A stretch of DNA of 64,000 nt, from the NCBI GenBank assembly GCA_025642075.2, contig JAODUO010000079.1, positions 316,501-380,500 of the forward strand. Direction: 5' to 3'. Numbering within the stretch: position 1 is the first letter of the stretch; the number at the start of each line of letters is the position of its first letter. Positions 1 through 18,036 of this stretch are shown here, one piece after another. This DNA is from Ridgeia piscesae (Eukaryota > Annelida > Polychaeta > Sabellida > Siboglinidae). Both the position numbers and the translations under genes were made by a program. A model generated the notes under the pieces. The model was not told where the DNA came from and did no database searches. It worked only from the letters and a program-made list of their open reading frames with translations.

Positions 1-2438
<2,438 letters not shown>

Positions 2439-2486
<48 letters not shown>

Positions 2487-2488
2487 CA

Positions 2489-2532
<44 letters not shown>
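2439..2532. repeat. (AT)n microsatellite
   Basis: Alternating TA for about 94 bp, interrupted by TATGTATA and by TACAGTAT. Confidence 0.95.
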
Positions 2533-2535
<3 letters not shown>

Positions 2536-5042
2536 TAAAATTGTAATATCACAAATAACTAAACTATTCTAAAATGCCTTGAAAAATAAATATAGCTGTA
2601 ACAGTTTTTTGAATACAGAAAAAGGAGGATTATATTACTAAGTTTTGTTAGTTGAGTGGCAGTACTTGGATGGGCTCAAATAAATGTCAAAACTAACCGA
2701 TATGTGTGCGCCACCAGTACACTGTGAACTAGTGGCTACTACAGGGTAGTACCACCACTGTGAGTACAGCCCGCCCCTGACAGGACAGGACCGGACGTCA
2801 GTTTTCTGTTGGTCAGTTCTCATTTTTTAACCACAATTTTGAAGTGTTCTGTAATATTGCAGCTGTTCGTTGTAGTTCGTAGCTCGGTGTTTTTCAAGAC
2901 TAACTGTTCAGAATAAAACCAAAACATCCGAGTAAGACCACAAGTATATTATGATATCTGCAACATGATTTGTGATGTTCTGAAGCACTTGCAATGTGGG
3001 TCAACATGTGCGTGTGAATAGAGAGATCACTCTGCATCAGTTCACCTTTTGTTGGCCATTATTCACCGACACTGTTGATGAGTTGAGCACAAGCCACAGA
3101 TGCAGTGCAGCTGTCAGGAATGTGGCATTGTCAGCCAGTGCACTGAGTGGTGTGAATGGTGCACTCTAGTGCCCAGGTGGTGCACTGCAGTGCCCAGCGT
3201 TACCCAGTGACCTGTAGTGCCCTTGTACGTGTAATGAGAGTGTACCTGGGTGTAGGGGAGTGTTGTGTACATGACAACAGATCTACCCCTGGCATCCATT
3301 GATGATTAACCTACCCCTGGCGTCCAGTGACATCCCCCATCTGTTTCAGAAGACACAAGTTTTCTCTGTTTCTCCCATTCTCCCACAGTTCTTACGCAAT
3401 TTTTCCCATGTGTTTACTCCGTTGGGTTAGTGAGGCTGGCCGCTGACATCTGGTCCCCCCCCCCCGAGAAGATTGTGGCTCCAGCTTTGAAGTGATTCAC
3501 TTCCTGGTTGATGTCAGATTGGTTGGGAGGTCATTTGGTTTGTTGCCAGCGTAACTATGGAACTTGAAGTGAATTGAGTTTATGTTTCGTTCTTCAGGGA
3601 CCAATGCTGAGTGTAATCCTAGTATGAACTTTAAAACATCTAATTCCTATCCATCCAGTAGTGTCAATTTCACATAATTTGAAAAATTCTGGAAATCTTT
3701 GTAGTTAGATGTTTCTAAGAGATCATAGTTATGTAATGCACTGTACATGTAGAGAAGACCAAGGCAGTGTCTGTGACTCTATGATTCCTTGCAGGGGGTG
3801 GGAGAGGTTCACACCCTCCATGCTTAAGGTCATAAATCCTTCAGCTTCCCCGGAATGCAAGACAGATGCAGGCCAGGAAATTGGTCATATTTCAGCATGA
3901 GAATTTTGATGGTTCTTCGTGCCAGGCCCTGCCGTGTCGTGCCAGGGTTGTGGTACGGTAGCCCACTTCTGAGAACAACAGACCAGCAACTGCTGACCAC
4001 ATGATATGTGTGGTGTGGCCTGTTTGTTGATCTGGCCATAACGGGGCCACAACTGCTGAACTCTGACAGGCACCAGCTCCTTCCAAACATGGTCTTTATC
4101 ACTTTGATTTGGTCCCTTCCAGAAACCCAAGCACCCACTATCTGTCACACAGGAATGTTATTTTTAGAATGTACAGACAACCAGTTACATTATAATTATA
4201 TTAGCATGCTAACTTTGGGTCGTTTGGGAGTAGTGTAATCGTATCTCTACCCAGGTGCTCAGGTCTATTCATCTGTTTTATGTTCATTCATATCCTTATC
4301 AAGACTTGTCCTCTGATTTACAAACAGGCAATGCGTTTAAAAATATTTAAACTCAAAGATAATTTCTTTATAGTAAAGACTGTATTTAGGTGTTATTTCT
4401 TCAGATATCATAAAATATACAAAAACAATTTTTTGTATACTGTTACAGAACAATTATTTTATGTATGTATTCAGACATAAAAATGTGTATGTTGTACTAC
4501 ATGTTTTCGGAGAGCTGACAATTTATTTTAGTTGTCCAAAAAGTAGTATAGTGTAATTACAATGATTAGACACATTTACTTATTTGCGTTGGCTGCTTGC
4601 TTGTAATATTTTACCCAGGATATCATAGCTTTATGCAGACCTGTCCACCCGCTATTTGGACTGGTAAAACTCAATATGGATGGGTAGAAATATCAGAGGA
4701 TGGGTAGCTTATTTCAGGTCATCAAACAGATCTCAATTGGTGTACTGTATGAATATGAGTTAACATCCACGTGTCCACCGCCACTGAGCTAGATCTTCAA
4801 TGAAGTCATTATTACTCCAAAAATATGTGACTGCAAAAATTGCATCCTGCTTAAAGCACTGCCTGAAGTGAATTGTTTGCGTTATCAGGAAACACTGGTT
4901 TAGTCTGACGTAATTGGAGACAACAGGAATTAAACGGTCAACGGAAATGTAATAGGAAAACTGTGTGACTGTGACAACTGCAGTGTTTGACTTGTTCCTG
5001 GGTGTGTCAACTGATGAATAACTGCTGCTTCTAGAGAATAGT
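2533..5042. other. Noncoding stretch, no gene recognised
   Basis: Short open frames on both strands (for example around 3,700-4,240) overlap each other antisense and lack family resemblance or consistent splice sites. Nothing here can be supported as a gene. Confidence 0.4.
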
Positions 5043-5178
5043 GAGACCCCATCCTAGGCGACTGTGTTAGTTGTCTGAGACCCCATCCTAGACGACTGTG
5101 TTAGTTGTCTGAGACCCCATCCTAGACGACTGTGTTAGTTGTCTGAGACCCCATCCTAGACGACTGTGTTAGTTGTCT
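5043..5178. repeat. 34-bp tandem repeat, exactly 4 copies
   Basis: Units start at 5043, 5077, 5111 and 5145, each beginning GAGACCCCATCCTAG and ending TTAGTTGTCT. The copies are nearly identical; the first has G for A after CCTAG. Confidence 0.95.
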
Positions 5179-7937
5179 GCTGTGTTTTATGAGGAATGCC
5201 AGACAATGACTTTGGTCCACTATGTCTGACAGTTGTAAGTGTTCTTGTGGGTCAGTCAGGGGTTTCTCTGGCCCACTCCTGTCCAGTCCTGTCCTGTCTT
5301 GACCTCACAGTCAGCAGTCAGTTGTGGAATTCTAACAGTCAGTTGTGGAATCCTAACGGTCACTTGTGGAATTCTAACGTGGCATTCCTTGTCGGCCATG
5401 CTGGGGTCAAGCAGTTCATTGTAATTTAGCTGGATTTTTCTGTTCTTGGTCCATGGGTTTTGAAAAACAATTATTTGTAGTTGACCAAATGTGCTTGATT
5501 AGGTATAAAGTACAAGTACAAGTACCACCAAACATTGTACAGAAACTAGAACGTTTAGAATGTGCATAACTAGGGAGTTATAACTTAGGGGTATAGCGTA
5601 TAATTATGATGTAAGATTAAGTACATGTTACTGTAGACAGCCATTACTCCTCAGTGGTAAGTCTTTTTAAATGCACCAGATGAGTTCGTGTGGGAAGTCA
5701 GATCAGTTGTCAAATACTGTACATAAGAGTCAAGTTGATGAACATGATTTTATTGAAATAAAAAATAGGTGAAGTATTCACATAGTTGCTTGTAAATCTA
5801 TTTACAATAGTATTTGAGGACATAAAGTTCACCAGTCCAGTAGACAGCATCACCATAACAGGTCTGTCCGTTTCTCACGTCATGGAGGGTTAGTAATGGA
5901 GGGTTAGTAATGGAGGGTTATCGAGAGTGATTGTTTGCCGTGTGTTATGGCCGAGGAGATTTTATCTGAAGACAGTTTGTCCTTGATTCACATGACCCAG
6001 TTGTGGGTTCAGTTATTACCTGAGGAAAACCACCTCCTCAACCTCTGAGTGAAGGTTCTTTCACCCATGTAGTATGTAACAAACAAACAGCCCTGAGCCA
6101 TCAAGTGGAGTAAGTAATCAGATATGGACAACACAGGTTTATGTTGTCTCTGTGAACTCTTATCTACACTGTAGGTGAAGTGGCAGTCTGATACATATCT
6201 CAGGGTGCCTCACATGGCACTGGTGGCCAGCCATATCTCACCTCTCGTAAGTCTGGTCATGTTATAACAAGTGTCCACTGGCTAGGCCATTTGCCCCCCC
6301 CCCCCACACACACCACCACCTCACATGAGGGTCACTAGAGTGCCAGTTTCTGCGGTGCTGCCTTAGAACTTTCAGAACAGTAATAGTTCCAGTTACGAGA
6401 ACACAATATTTGGTTTGCACTGGAGTATTTTCTGAAGATTCATCCACAGTTTCTTCAAATCAGTATAAGAAACAATAGTTCTAGTATTTTAATAGCTACC
6501 AGTTTTGTTTTGCCATATGCTCAGGTTTATTCAGGGTTTTAAATAGCATTCATCTACACGCAAAGGGTGTGTTGAGGAACCAGGAATACAAATGTTATTC
6601 TAGGAAGTGTGAGTCATCATCTACACGAGAAAGGTTATTGTATCAGTTCCCAAATCTGTGCGTAAATCATTCACTAGCTTGTTTGTTGCACAACTGCCTC
6701 TTTATCACTGGCACTGACACAGCTCTACTTTATCTTTTGGTGGGAAAATTGATGGGAACATTAATAATCTTTGCGTGTAGGGAGTGGATTGGATATTTTT
6801 ATCTTTGTATATAAAACAATGGTGGTCCTGATTCATACAGCATCTGTAGGAAGTCAGGATTGTGACTCAGAGTAAATGCCAAAGGACAATCAAAATTCCA
6901 GTTAGTTCACAGATCCTGCCAAGTTGGTTGGTAGCTCCCGATTGTTTGCCCCAATTCAGTGCCTATTTGGATGATACGTGTTATCTTTCTGCATTCCTCC
7001 TTGCCATCTTATCTGTGTAGTGTTGGTTTGGTCATCCTCTTACTGGTCTAAAGGTTGTGTTTATGAAGAGATATACCAGGGATATACTCCACTACAACTG
7101 ACAAACAGTCAGCCTAGCCGCTTCCCAACCTCAGCTGTATACTACAGACATGAATGCTTGTAGGTGGTGCCACCTAGTGTATAACTATGCAATAGAGTTG
7201 GTGGTGCCACCTTACGGGTAGACATTATTTTATTTTACATTCATTTGCCTTTGCTGCCATAGTAGACTATTTTCCTTTATTATCTAGATTTGTAAAGGTG
7301 TTATTTAAGGGGTTTCCTGGTGTAAGGCAAGTCAAAGGCCTCATGCTGTCCCAATATGAGATTGGTGTTGGTGTGAAGCTTAGGATATCTACTCTTGCTG
7401 AAATAAATTGACATCATTAATATTGTTAGAAAGTTGATATTTGTTTCAACGCCAGATCATCAAGGCTGCATGTTTGCTAGACTATTAAATGTCACAGTAG
7501 ATATTCCCCTTGAGTTACCCAAAGAATGAGTTAGACATGATTGATAACGGCTGAATATGTCATCTTTTTTATCAATAGCCAAAGACAGCCCAGGTTATTG
7601 TGAAGGATCTAGTTGTGTGTTGATAGAATTAAATGTTGCCTTAGATAGACACGAGCAGTTGTGTATTCTGTCTGAGTCACTCTTAAACCGGAGACTTAAG
7701 ACTGATGCTCTCCAGTCCTCACTGTTATTTTTATACTCAAGGTCAATCACTGTGACTCTTGTAGAATGACCCCCATCTGCTTTCTTGCCACTGGAATATC
7801 AATAAATACAACATATTCATACATGCAAGCATGTATTGATGTGTGTTCTTTGTGTTTATGTATGTCATTTCAAATTTCAGGTTAGAGACTTGACCTTAAT
7901 TATGTAATGGCCTTGAACTGTTGGTATATTTTATTAA
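5179..7937. other. Noncoding stretch, no gene recognised
   Basis: No exon or RNA gene can be supported. A 17-bp unit (GGAGGGTTAGTAATGGA) is repeated about three times near 5,884-5,920, and there is a C10 run near 6,295. Confidence 0.4.
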
Positions 7938-8035
7938 TGCCATTTGGTATTTATTTCTTGTTCTGTGAAATCATGCCATTTGGTATTTATTTCTTGTTCT
8001 GTGAAATCATGCCATTTGGTATTTATTTCTTGATC
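7938..8035. repeat. 36-bp tandem repeat, about 3 copies
   Basis: Units start at 7938, 7974 and 8010 with TGCCATTTGGTATTTATTTC. The third copy diverges after TTCTTG. Confidence 0.9.
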
Positions 8036-10629
8036 AAACTGTTTTATTGCATGCTATGCATATTTTAGTATTGCTAAATGTTCTTATTATCTTGACGGTA
8101 GTGTGTTACTGTTGGAATTACTTTTATGTTTTTATTCAATGTTCTGTTTTGCTTCTGCAGATTTGTTTCTTTTTCCGGCGCTTTATGAAGGTAACAAAAT
8201 ATACGGTTCTATGTGTGTGGATAATGTCGTGTTAGAGTGAAGATGATAACAGCATGGATACTGACGTAGTGAGTGATTGTCCACAATATGTACAATCCTC
8301 TAACTGGAACAATACACGGTTATGCTGCATGGCTTGATCAGTGACATCTTGTGGAAGATGTCGTAGTTCCCAGTTGGTGCATCTGTCACAGTCTGATGTA
8401 CACGAAGCATGTAGTTAACTGATCTACAGTGACCCGCATGTCTTACCTTGTACACGAGGCCAGACCTCAGGCCTCGTGAATGGACTGGATGATTTGTGTG
8501 AGTGTTTGTGTGGGATTGGCTGGCATGTCAGCTAGCATACCTTAACCCACTTCTGAAGTGGAAGGGATTCATACACCCGTGTCAGTGGCATGTCGGGTTC
8601 TTATGAATACCTCCTGCTGTGCGTGTGTGTTTTTGCTCATTGTTGCTGTTAGTCAAGCCAGCCATTGTTGTCTGTGTCTGTCTATCAATTAGCATGTCGT
8701 AAACAAGAATACAATAGACACCTGTACTGAGTGCTTCCATGTGGTCGTGTTTAAGTCTCTCTACCCATGTACCTACACTCACAACCATTCAGTTTCTCCA
8801 TAATACAGTAAATCTCCATAATACAGTAATTTATCACGTTGTTTTACCCGCGTTTTGTATTCTGCAACGTGACCGTAAACTTGTTCTCAGAACTCATAGA
8901 TAAGTTACCCACAAGTTTATGCATTTTGAGTAGTTGTAATAAAAACTTTATTTTGTGTAAATCATGAGGAATTAGCCATTCGGTCAGATGAGGTTAACCA
9001 TAAATGACTGATACATCTACGATCCGTGGATGCACCAATGTCAATTGTTTTTTGAAGTAAACCCGTAATTAAACGTAAGCACCTGGGATATGTCGGCCCA
9101 ATCTGCAGTTGACTGAGTGCGAGCTGGTCCTACCAAACATCGCACATATTCACACTATTTCAGTGAACAGAGAGTGCAGGCATGCACACGCATTCGTAAT
9201 AGGCTTGATCTTTTAGGCTAAATCTTTCACGACATTCCCTGTAATGTAGATGGATTCACCCGGAAACTGTCCATTTAAACCAAGTACATTTCTATCTACT
9301 CATAACCGCATGGTTTCTTAAATATTGTCAAAATGGGCACTTCTACAGAGCTGGTAATAAAAGGAGATATATTAAGGGTTTCAAGATAAAATGCTTTAAA
9401 ACATGTAAGTTTATGCAACATTTTTGACTTTGCAAAATTTCAGATTTAAAAGGCACAATGAAATCGAGATTATTATATATCCCAACATCATTCACAAAAT
9501 AATTTATGCTTTCAGGACAAAACAGTTTTTCAAAGGCCATTTGGTCTTGAAACCCTTCAGATAAATAAATGCAAGATTAATACGCTGCTCCACTAACATT
9601 TTATTTATCAAAAGGATTCAAGTCTATAGCAGGCTCAGTCATTCGTGTATGTTGCATGAATAGTGTTAACATTCATTAAATAACATTTTAATGAATAATA
9701 TTAACTTATAGATAACCTGCATGACAAGTGTGTCAGTACTCGGTAGACATGTGGAGGTAGTGATTATTTCCCACACAGGGCTTGGCGTTCTACTATTCTG
9801 GTCTTCCAGGTAGTGGAGGCCTACCAAAGAAAGTTCCCCGAAATAGTGAAAAAGCCTCTGTGCTGCTAAAAGAGTCCTTCCCTGCTGCCTGACCCAGGGA
9901 GGGAGGGGGGGGGGGGTAGAGGGAGGCACTGTCTCCCCAGGCTGAAGGGGGCTTGATTAGAATCCACAGCCTCCGGCTCAAAGCCTGTGGCTTACTCAGC
10001 TGGTTAATAGTGATGGGGAAGAGTTTAATTGCCAACTCATCTAGCGGCAGACTTGTGGGGAAGAATGCAGGACTGGGTCCCGTAGGTAATAGGTCCCCCC
10101 ACCTTCCATTGCACCAATGAGGTGTTTCTGACCCAGAATCTTGTGGTTTATCCTGTTTGTATTGAAATTAATCTAGTTAATTGCTCAATGCAGTTTAATG
10201 TAAAGTGGCATTTAATTTTTTAAGTGGATCATATCGACATTCCTAAATTATATTTATAACCAATGAAGATTGCCAGGCAGATTGACATGTAAGTGTAAGT
10301 TTTTGTAGCGAGACGAGTCACAAACTGATGCAGCAGTGGGATGTTTCATGCATGTGTGTGTGCGTGCATGCGAGCATGTGTGTGTAACCGTTATTAACGA
10401 AGTTATTTCCCACAGAAGCCGTGCGTGACTGTGATCAGTGTCTGTCATCAGGGAGTAAGTGACACTGAGAGATGACACCAGAGTTAAGAGACCCAGTTGT
10501 TGTGTTCCTCTCCTCCCAGTCTTCTGTACTTATTCGTAGCCACTCTACCATATCTCCCTCCTCCACACACACGTTACACCCCATTGATAGGGTGCCTCAA
10601 CACAACAGAGCCGCAGTATTCAGTGCCCA
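8036..10629. other. Noncoding stretch, no gene recognised
   Basis: I see no supported exon. A G-rich run lies at about 9,900-9,917. Overlapping open frames near 9,670-10,035 are on opposing or shifted frames and resemble no family I know. Confidence 0.4.
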
Positions 10630-10745
10630 GCTGAGTCAACGGTTGAGGCGTCTCACTGAAAACACCTTTTTCACCCCAGTTTTGTCTGGTGGAGTTGGTT
10701 CTGGTTCAAACCGCCTCGCCTAGAATCTGAGACTCAGTTCGGGAA
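10630..10745 (+). mobile_element. tRNA-derived SINE head
   Basis: The segment resembles the 5' head of a tRNA-derived SINE. An A-box-like stretch (GCTGAGTCAACGGTTGAGGC, about 10,630-10,649) is followed by TCTCACTG. A good B box, GGTTCAAACC, lies at 10,703-10,712. These are the internal RNA polymerase III promoter elements typical of tRNA-derived retroposons, and the wording recalls a Ser/Leu-type tRNA. The 3' body probably extends toward 10,860 but I cannot place its end. It cannot be a working tRNA gene because the stems do not form cleanly. Confidence 0.55.
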
Positions 10746-12660
10746 GTCAAGGTCTGGCTGGCGTCACTTAGCTGAGAGTGAGTGAAACGTAACTCAATAC
10801 CCCGAGGTTACACCTGTAGACTGCCACTTAGACCACAGGGGCACCACTCAAAGTCTCCATTGTTTTCAATCCCTGTGTTCTTGCTCATAGTGAATCAAGT
10901 TCTGATGCTACTCCAAAATTAGCACATTCATGAAATATGTTTCTCCCAAATATACCACATGTGTCTTGGAAGCAAATGGATTTTACTGAAAATTGCATCA
11001 CTTAAAAAACTTACTTTGTACATTAAAAGTAACAATTGCACATTATAACATGTGGAAATCTAATTTCTAACTTCACATGACTGTCATGTCATAATTGTAT
11101 TAAACATATGTTTATAAATGTGTAACCTCAGTTGTGGAGGGAACTGTCCACCCACACCCAGACCCTGTAGAACTCACATGGACCGTCTATTGGTGGTGGT
11201 CCATCCATGTCAGGTAAGACCAGGCCTCTGATGTCCACATTCCGTGCCATGTCAATGCCCACAAGTTAGGCAATTGATGGTATCGTACTAGTGACAACCA
11301 TTTCACAGTGACCAATGTCCGAGTGACGAATGTCCGAGACGGGCCACTTTAGGATGGTTCTCTTACAATGGACCACATTATGGACCCAGCAAATGCCTAA
11401 GCGAACAATTTAAGTTCATCATGTGTAATTAGATACTAATTAAAGTAAAGGGAATGTCAATTATTATATAGCGCTGTATCCAGTTGCTGTGTCAGGACTG
11501 CACAAAACATTCTACACTTTACTCCCTGGATACTTCTTCAGTGACACACCATCTCACTTCTCTGGGAAGTATCCAGCCATGCTGCAATTAATATGCAAAA
11601 CCTATTCGTAAACAAATTCACTACTGTCTATAGCCAGGTACTCATTCATACAGCGGAGTGGACTGGTGCAATGTAGAGCAAGTGAAGTACTGGCCCCACT
11701 GTGCTCCAGAATAATTGCTTATTACTCAAAGTAATATATGAATAATTACATTTATGACACACATAAAATAGTAATCACAACATGAAGTATGTTTTGAATA
11801 ATAATTACACTGACCATATAATTTTCACGAAGCCATAAAAATACACGAGCACTGCTGGAAATGACCGGATTTCCCCCGCTCATAGTTGTGGGATAGGTCG
11901 GCCCTGACTGCTGGCCTTGATAGTTGGCCAGGCCTTGGCTCACTGTCTGTCTCCTGTCACACGCCTCCAACGCACTCGTGCATTGTGTCATTCTGTCATA
12001 TCAGGAGCTGACTGGGTGACCAGGTGTTGATATTATTGTTGTCACAAGCACCACTTGTTCCACTTAACCTCGGCCCTGGTGTGAGGCAGTTCCACTGACG
12101 AGTGACATGGCCTTGAGGTGCAGCCTCCTGCAAACACCACCCAGGTTTATATGCCATCAAAACCATATCATACGTCAAGTTGCAATTTCCGGCCAGCAAC
12201 AAAATGGGCTCGTGCCATTTCGGCAAGGAAATTTATCTCGAAATGGTGCTCGGTTTTATCGGTGGATCATTTATTACCCTCCCACACTGGATGTATTTTT
12301 GTTGATGGATCCTAAGTATAGTTTTGGGGCAAAATGTAATTACCGCTGCCTGTTGTGTGAAGTGTGTGTTCCAGTTGATGCTTGATGTGGTGTTTTGTCA
12401 TCCACCTGTTAGAAGTTGCCATGAAATGTAGAATTGTTTGGTTGTATGTGAGATCATAGTAAGACCTTAGAGTGCTGGCATCTCACTCTGAAAACCCTAT
12501 CTTTTTTGTCTTGTTAATTTATGTTTTTTTGTGTGGTGTGTTGGTCCTGGTGTCCTTATTGACCAGCAACTTGTGCCCTGTCCATTGCAACTTACTCCAA
12601 AACCTCTGTCATCTCCGTGTCACATCAACACCATGTCCATTGTGACTACCTCCACAATCT
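10746..12660. other. Noncoding stretch, no gene recognised
   Basis: No exon or RNA gene is supported. Some of the first 120 bases may be the SINE body. Confidence 0.35.
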
Positions 12661-13385
12661 CGGTACCCACAACCCTCCCTCAGTACCCACAACCCTCCCT
12701 CAGTACCCACAACCCTCCTCAGGTACCCACAACCCTCCCTCAGGTACCCACAACCCTCCTCAGTACCCACAACCCTCCCCCGGTACCCACAATCCTCCCT
12801 CAGTACCCACAACCCTCACTCAGTACCCACAACCCTCCCTCAGTACCCACAACCCTCCCTCAGTACCCACAACCCTCCCTCAGGTACCCACAACCCTCCT
12901 CAGTACCCACAACCCTCCCTCGGTACCCACAACCCTCCCTCAGTACCCACAACCCTCCCTCAGTACCCACAACCCTCACTCAGTACCACAATCCTCCCTC
13001 AGTACCCACAACCCTCACTCAGTACCCACAATCCTCCCTCAGTACCCACAACCCTCCCTCAGTAACCACAACCCTCACTCAGTAACCACAACCCTCACTC
13101 AGCAACCACAACCCTCACTCAGTACCCACAACCCTCACTCAGTACCCACAACCCTCACTCAGTACCACAACCCTCACTCAGTAACCACAACCCTCACTCA
13201 GCCCACAACCCTCACTCAGTACCCACAACCCTCACTCAGTAACCACAACCCTCACTCAGCAACCACAACCCTCACTCAGTACCCACAACCCTCACTCAGT
13301 ACCCACAACCCTCACTCAGTACCCACAACCCTCACTCAGTACCCACAACCCTCACTCAGTACCCACAACCTTCCTCAGTACCCTC
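12661..13385. repeat. 20-bp minisatellite (GTACCCACAACCCTCCCTCA)
   Basis: About 36 units of a C/A-rich 20-mer. The 5' half mostly reads CCCTCCCTCAG and the 3' half CCCTCACTCAG. Single-base insertions or deletions (19- and 21-bp units) move the frame repeatedly, so the open frames rich in Pro, Thr and His are not genes. Confidence 0.97.
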
Positions 13386-13950
13386 AATTTTCTGCCAAAT
13401 ACCCAAATCCGGCCTCGTACCCAAACCCTTGGGGTCATACCCCAACCCTTTTATCAGGGTTCTGTGGATGTTAGGGCTGACTGCCCCAGAAGGCTCCCTA
13501 GAACCCAAGCCTCCAGACGGGAGCAGCTGCTGCCTTCACATTTCCTGGCCATAAACTGGTCCCCCAAAAGGATGTTTTTGGGGTTTTATAGAAATGCCCC
13601 GGAATTGGCTTGGTGTTACTGTGCCCCCGGGAAAACTCCCTGTGGCCCAAGCTCCAACAGGTGCGTCTGTTAACATTTCCGGGCCCTCTGTCCAAAGCAG
13701 TGGGGGGCCTTGACCAGAAAGCCAATCTTTGCACATTCCCGGAAGACATAAAATTGGCCCTAAAAGGGCCCCTGTGAACTGTGACCGACATTTTACCAAG
13801 CAGTTCACCTTGCCAAAACCCCTCTTTCACTTCATTTCTGGCATAACATTAACCTACGCCTCCTGTGAGACTGCACCAGACTTCTTGCCATGTGTCACTT
13901 GCATCACTTTTTACTTCATTTCTGGCATACTTACAAGCATGCATGCACAG
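13386..13950. other. Degenerate, homopolymer-rich continuation of the 20-bp array
   Basis: The first roughly 70 bp still echo the 20-bp unit (TACCCAAACCCTTGG, TACCCCAACCCTTTT) but with lengthened homopolymers. The rest is unusually rich in runs of two to five identical bases and has no recognisable gene. A word CACTTCATTTCTGGCATA-like occurs at about 13,828 and again at about 13,911. Confidence 0.45.
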
Positions 13951-17814
<3,864 letters not shown>

Positions 17815-17880
17815 CCACAGATGTACAACACAGATGTACAACACAGATGTACAACACAGATGTACAACACAGATGTATGC
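17815..17880. repeat. 13-bp tandem repeat (CACAGATGTACAA), 5 copies
   Basis: ATGTAC recurs at 17,821, 17,834, 17,847, 17,860 and 17,873, giving an exact 13-bp period. Confidence 0.93.
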
Positions 17881-17932
17881 ATGCACGCAGTTCACACACA
17901 TAACAGACACCCTAACATACACAAGCATGCAT

Positions 17933-17953
17933 GCACACACGCGCACACACACA

Positions 17954-18034
<81 letters not shown>
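17933..18034. repeat. (CA)n microsatellite
   Basis: About 100 bp of CA repeats, entered through GCATGCATGCACACACGCGC. A second alternating purine-pyrimidine patch, GCATGCGTGCGTGCATGC-like, lies at about 18,092-18,127. Confidence 0.95.

Positions 18035-18036
<2 letters not shown>

Noticed and set aside
12531..13474. Pro/Thr/His-rich open frames across the 20-bp array
   Set aside because: The unit length is not a multiple of three and varies by single bases, so frames drift; no splice or start evidence.
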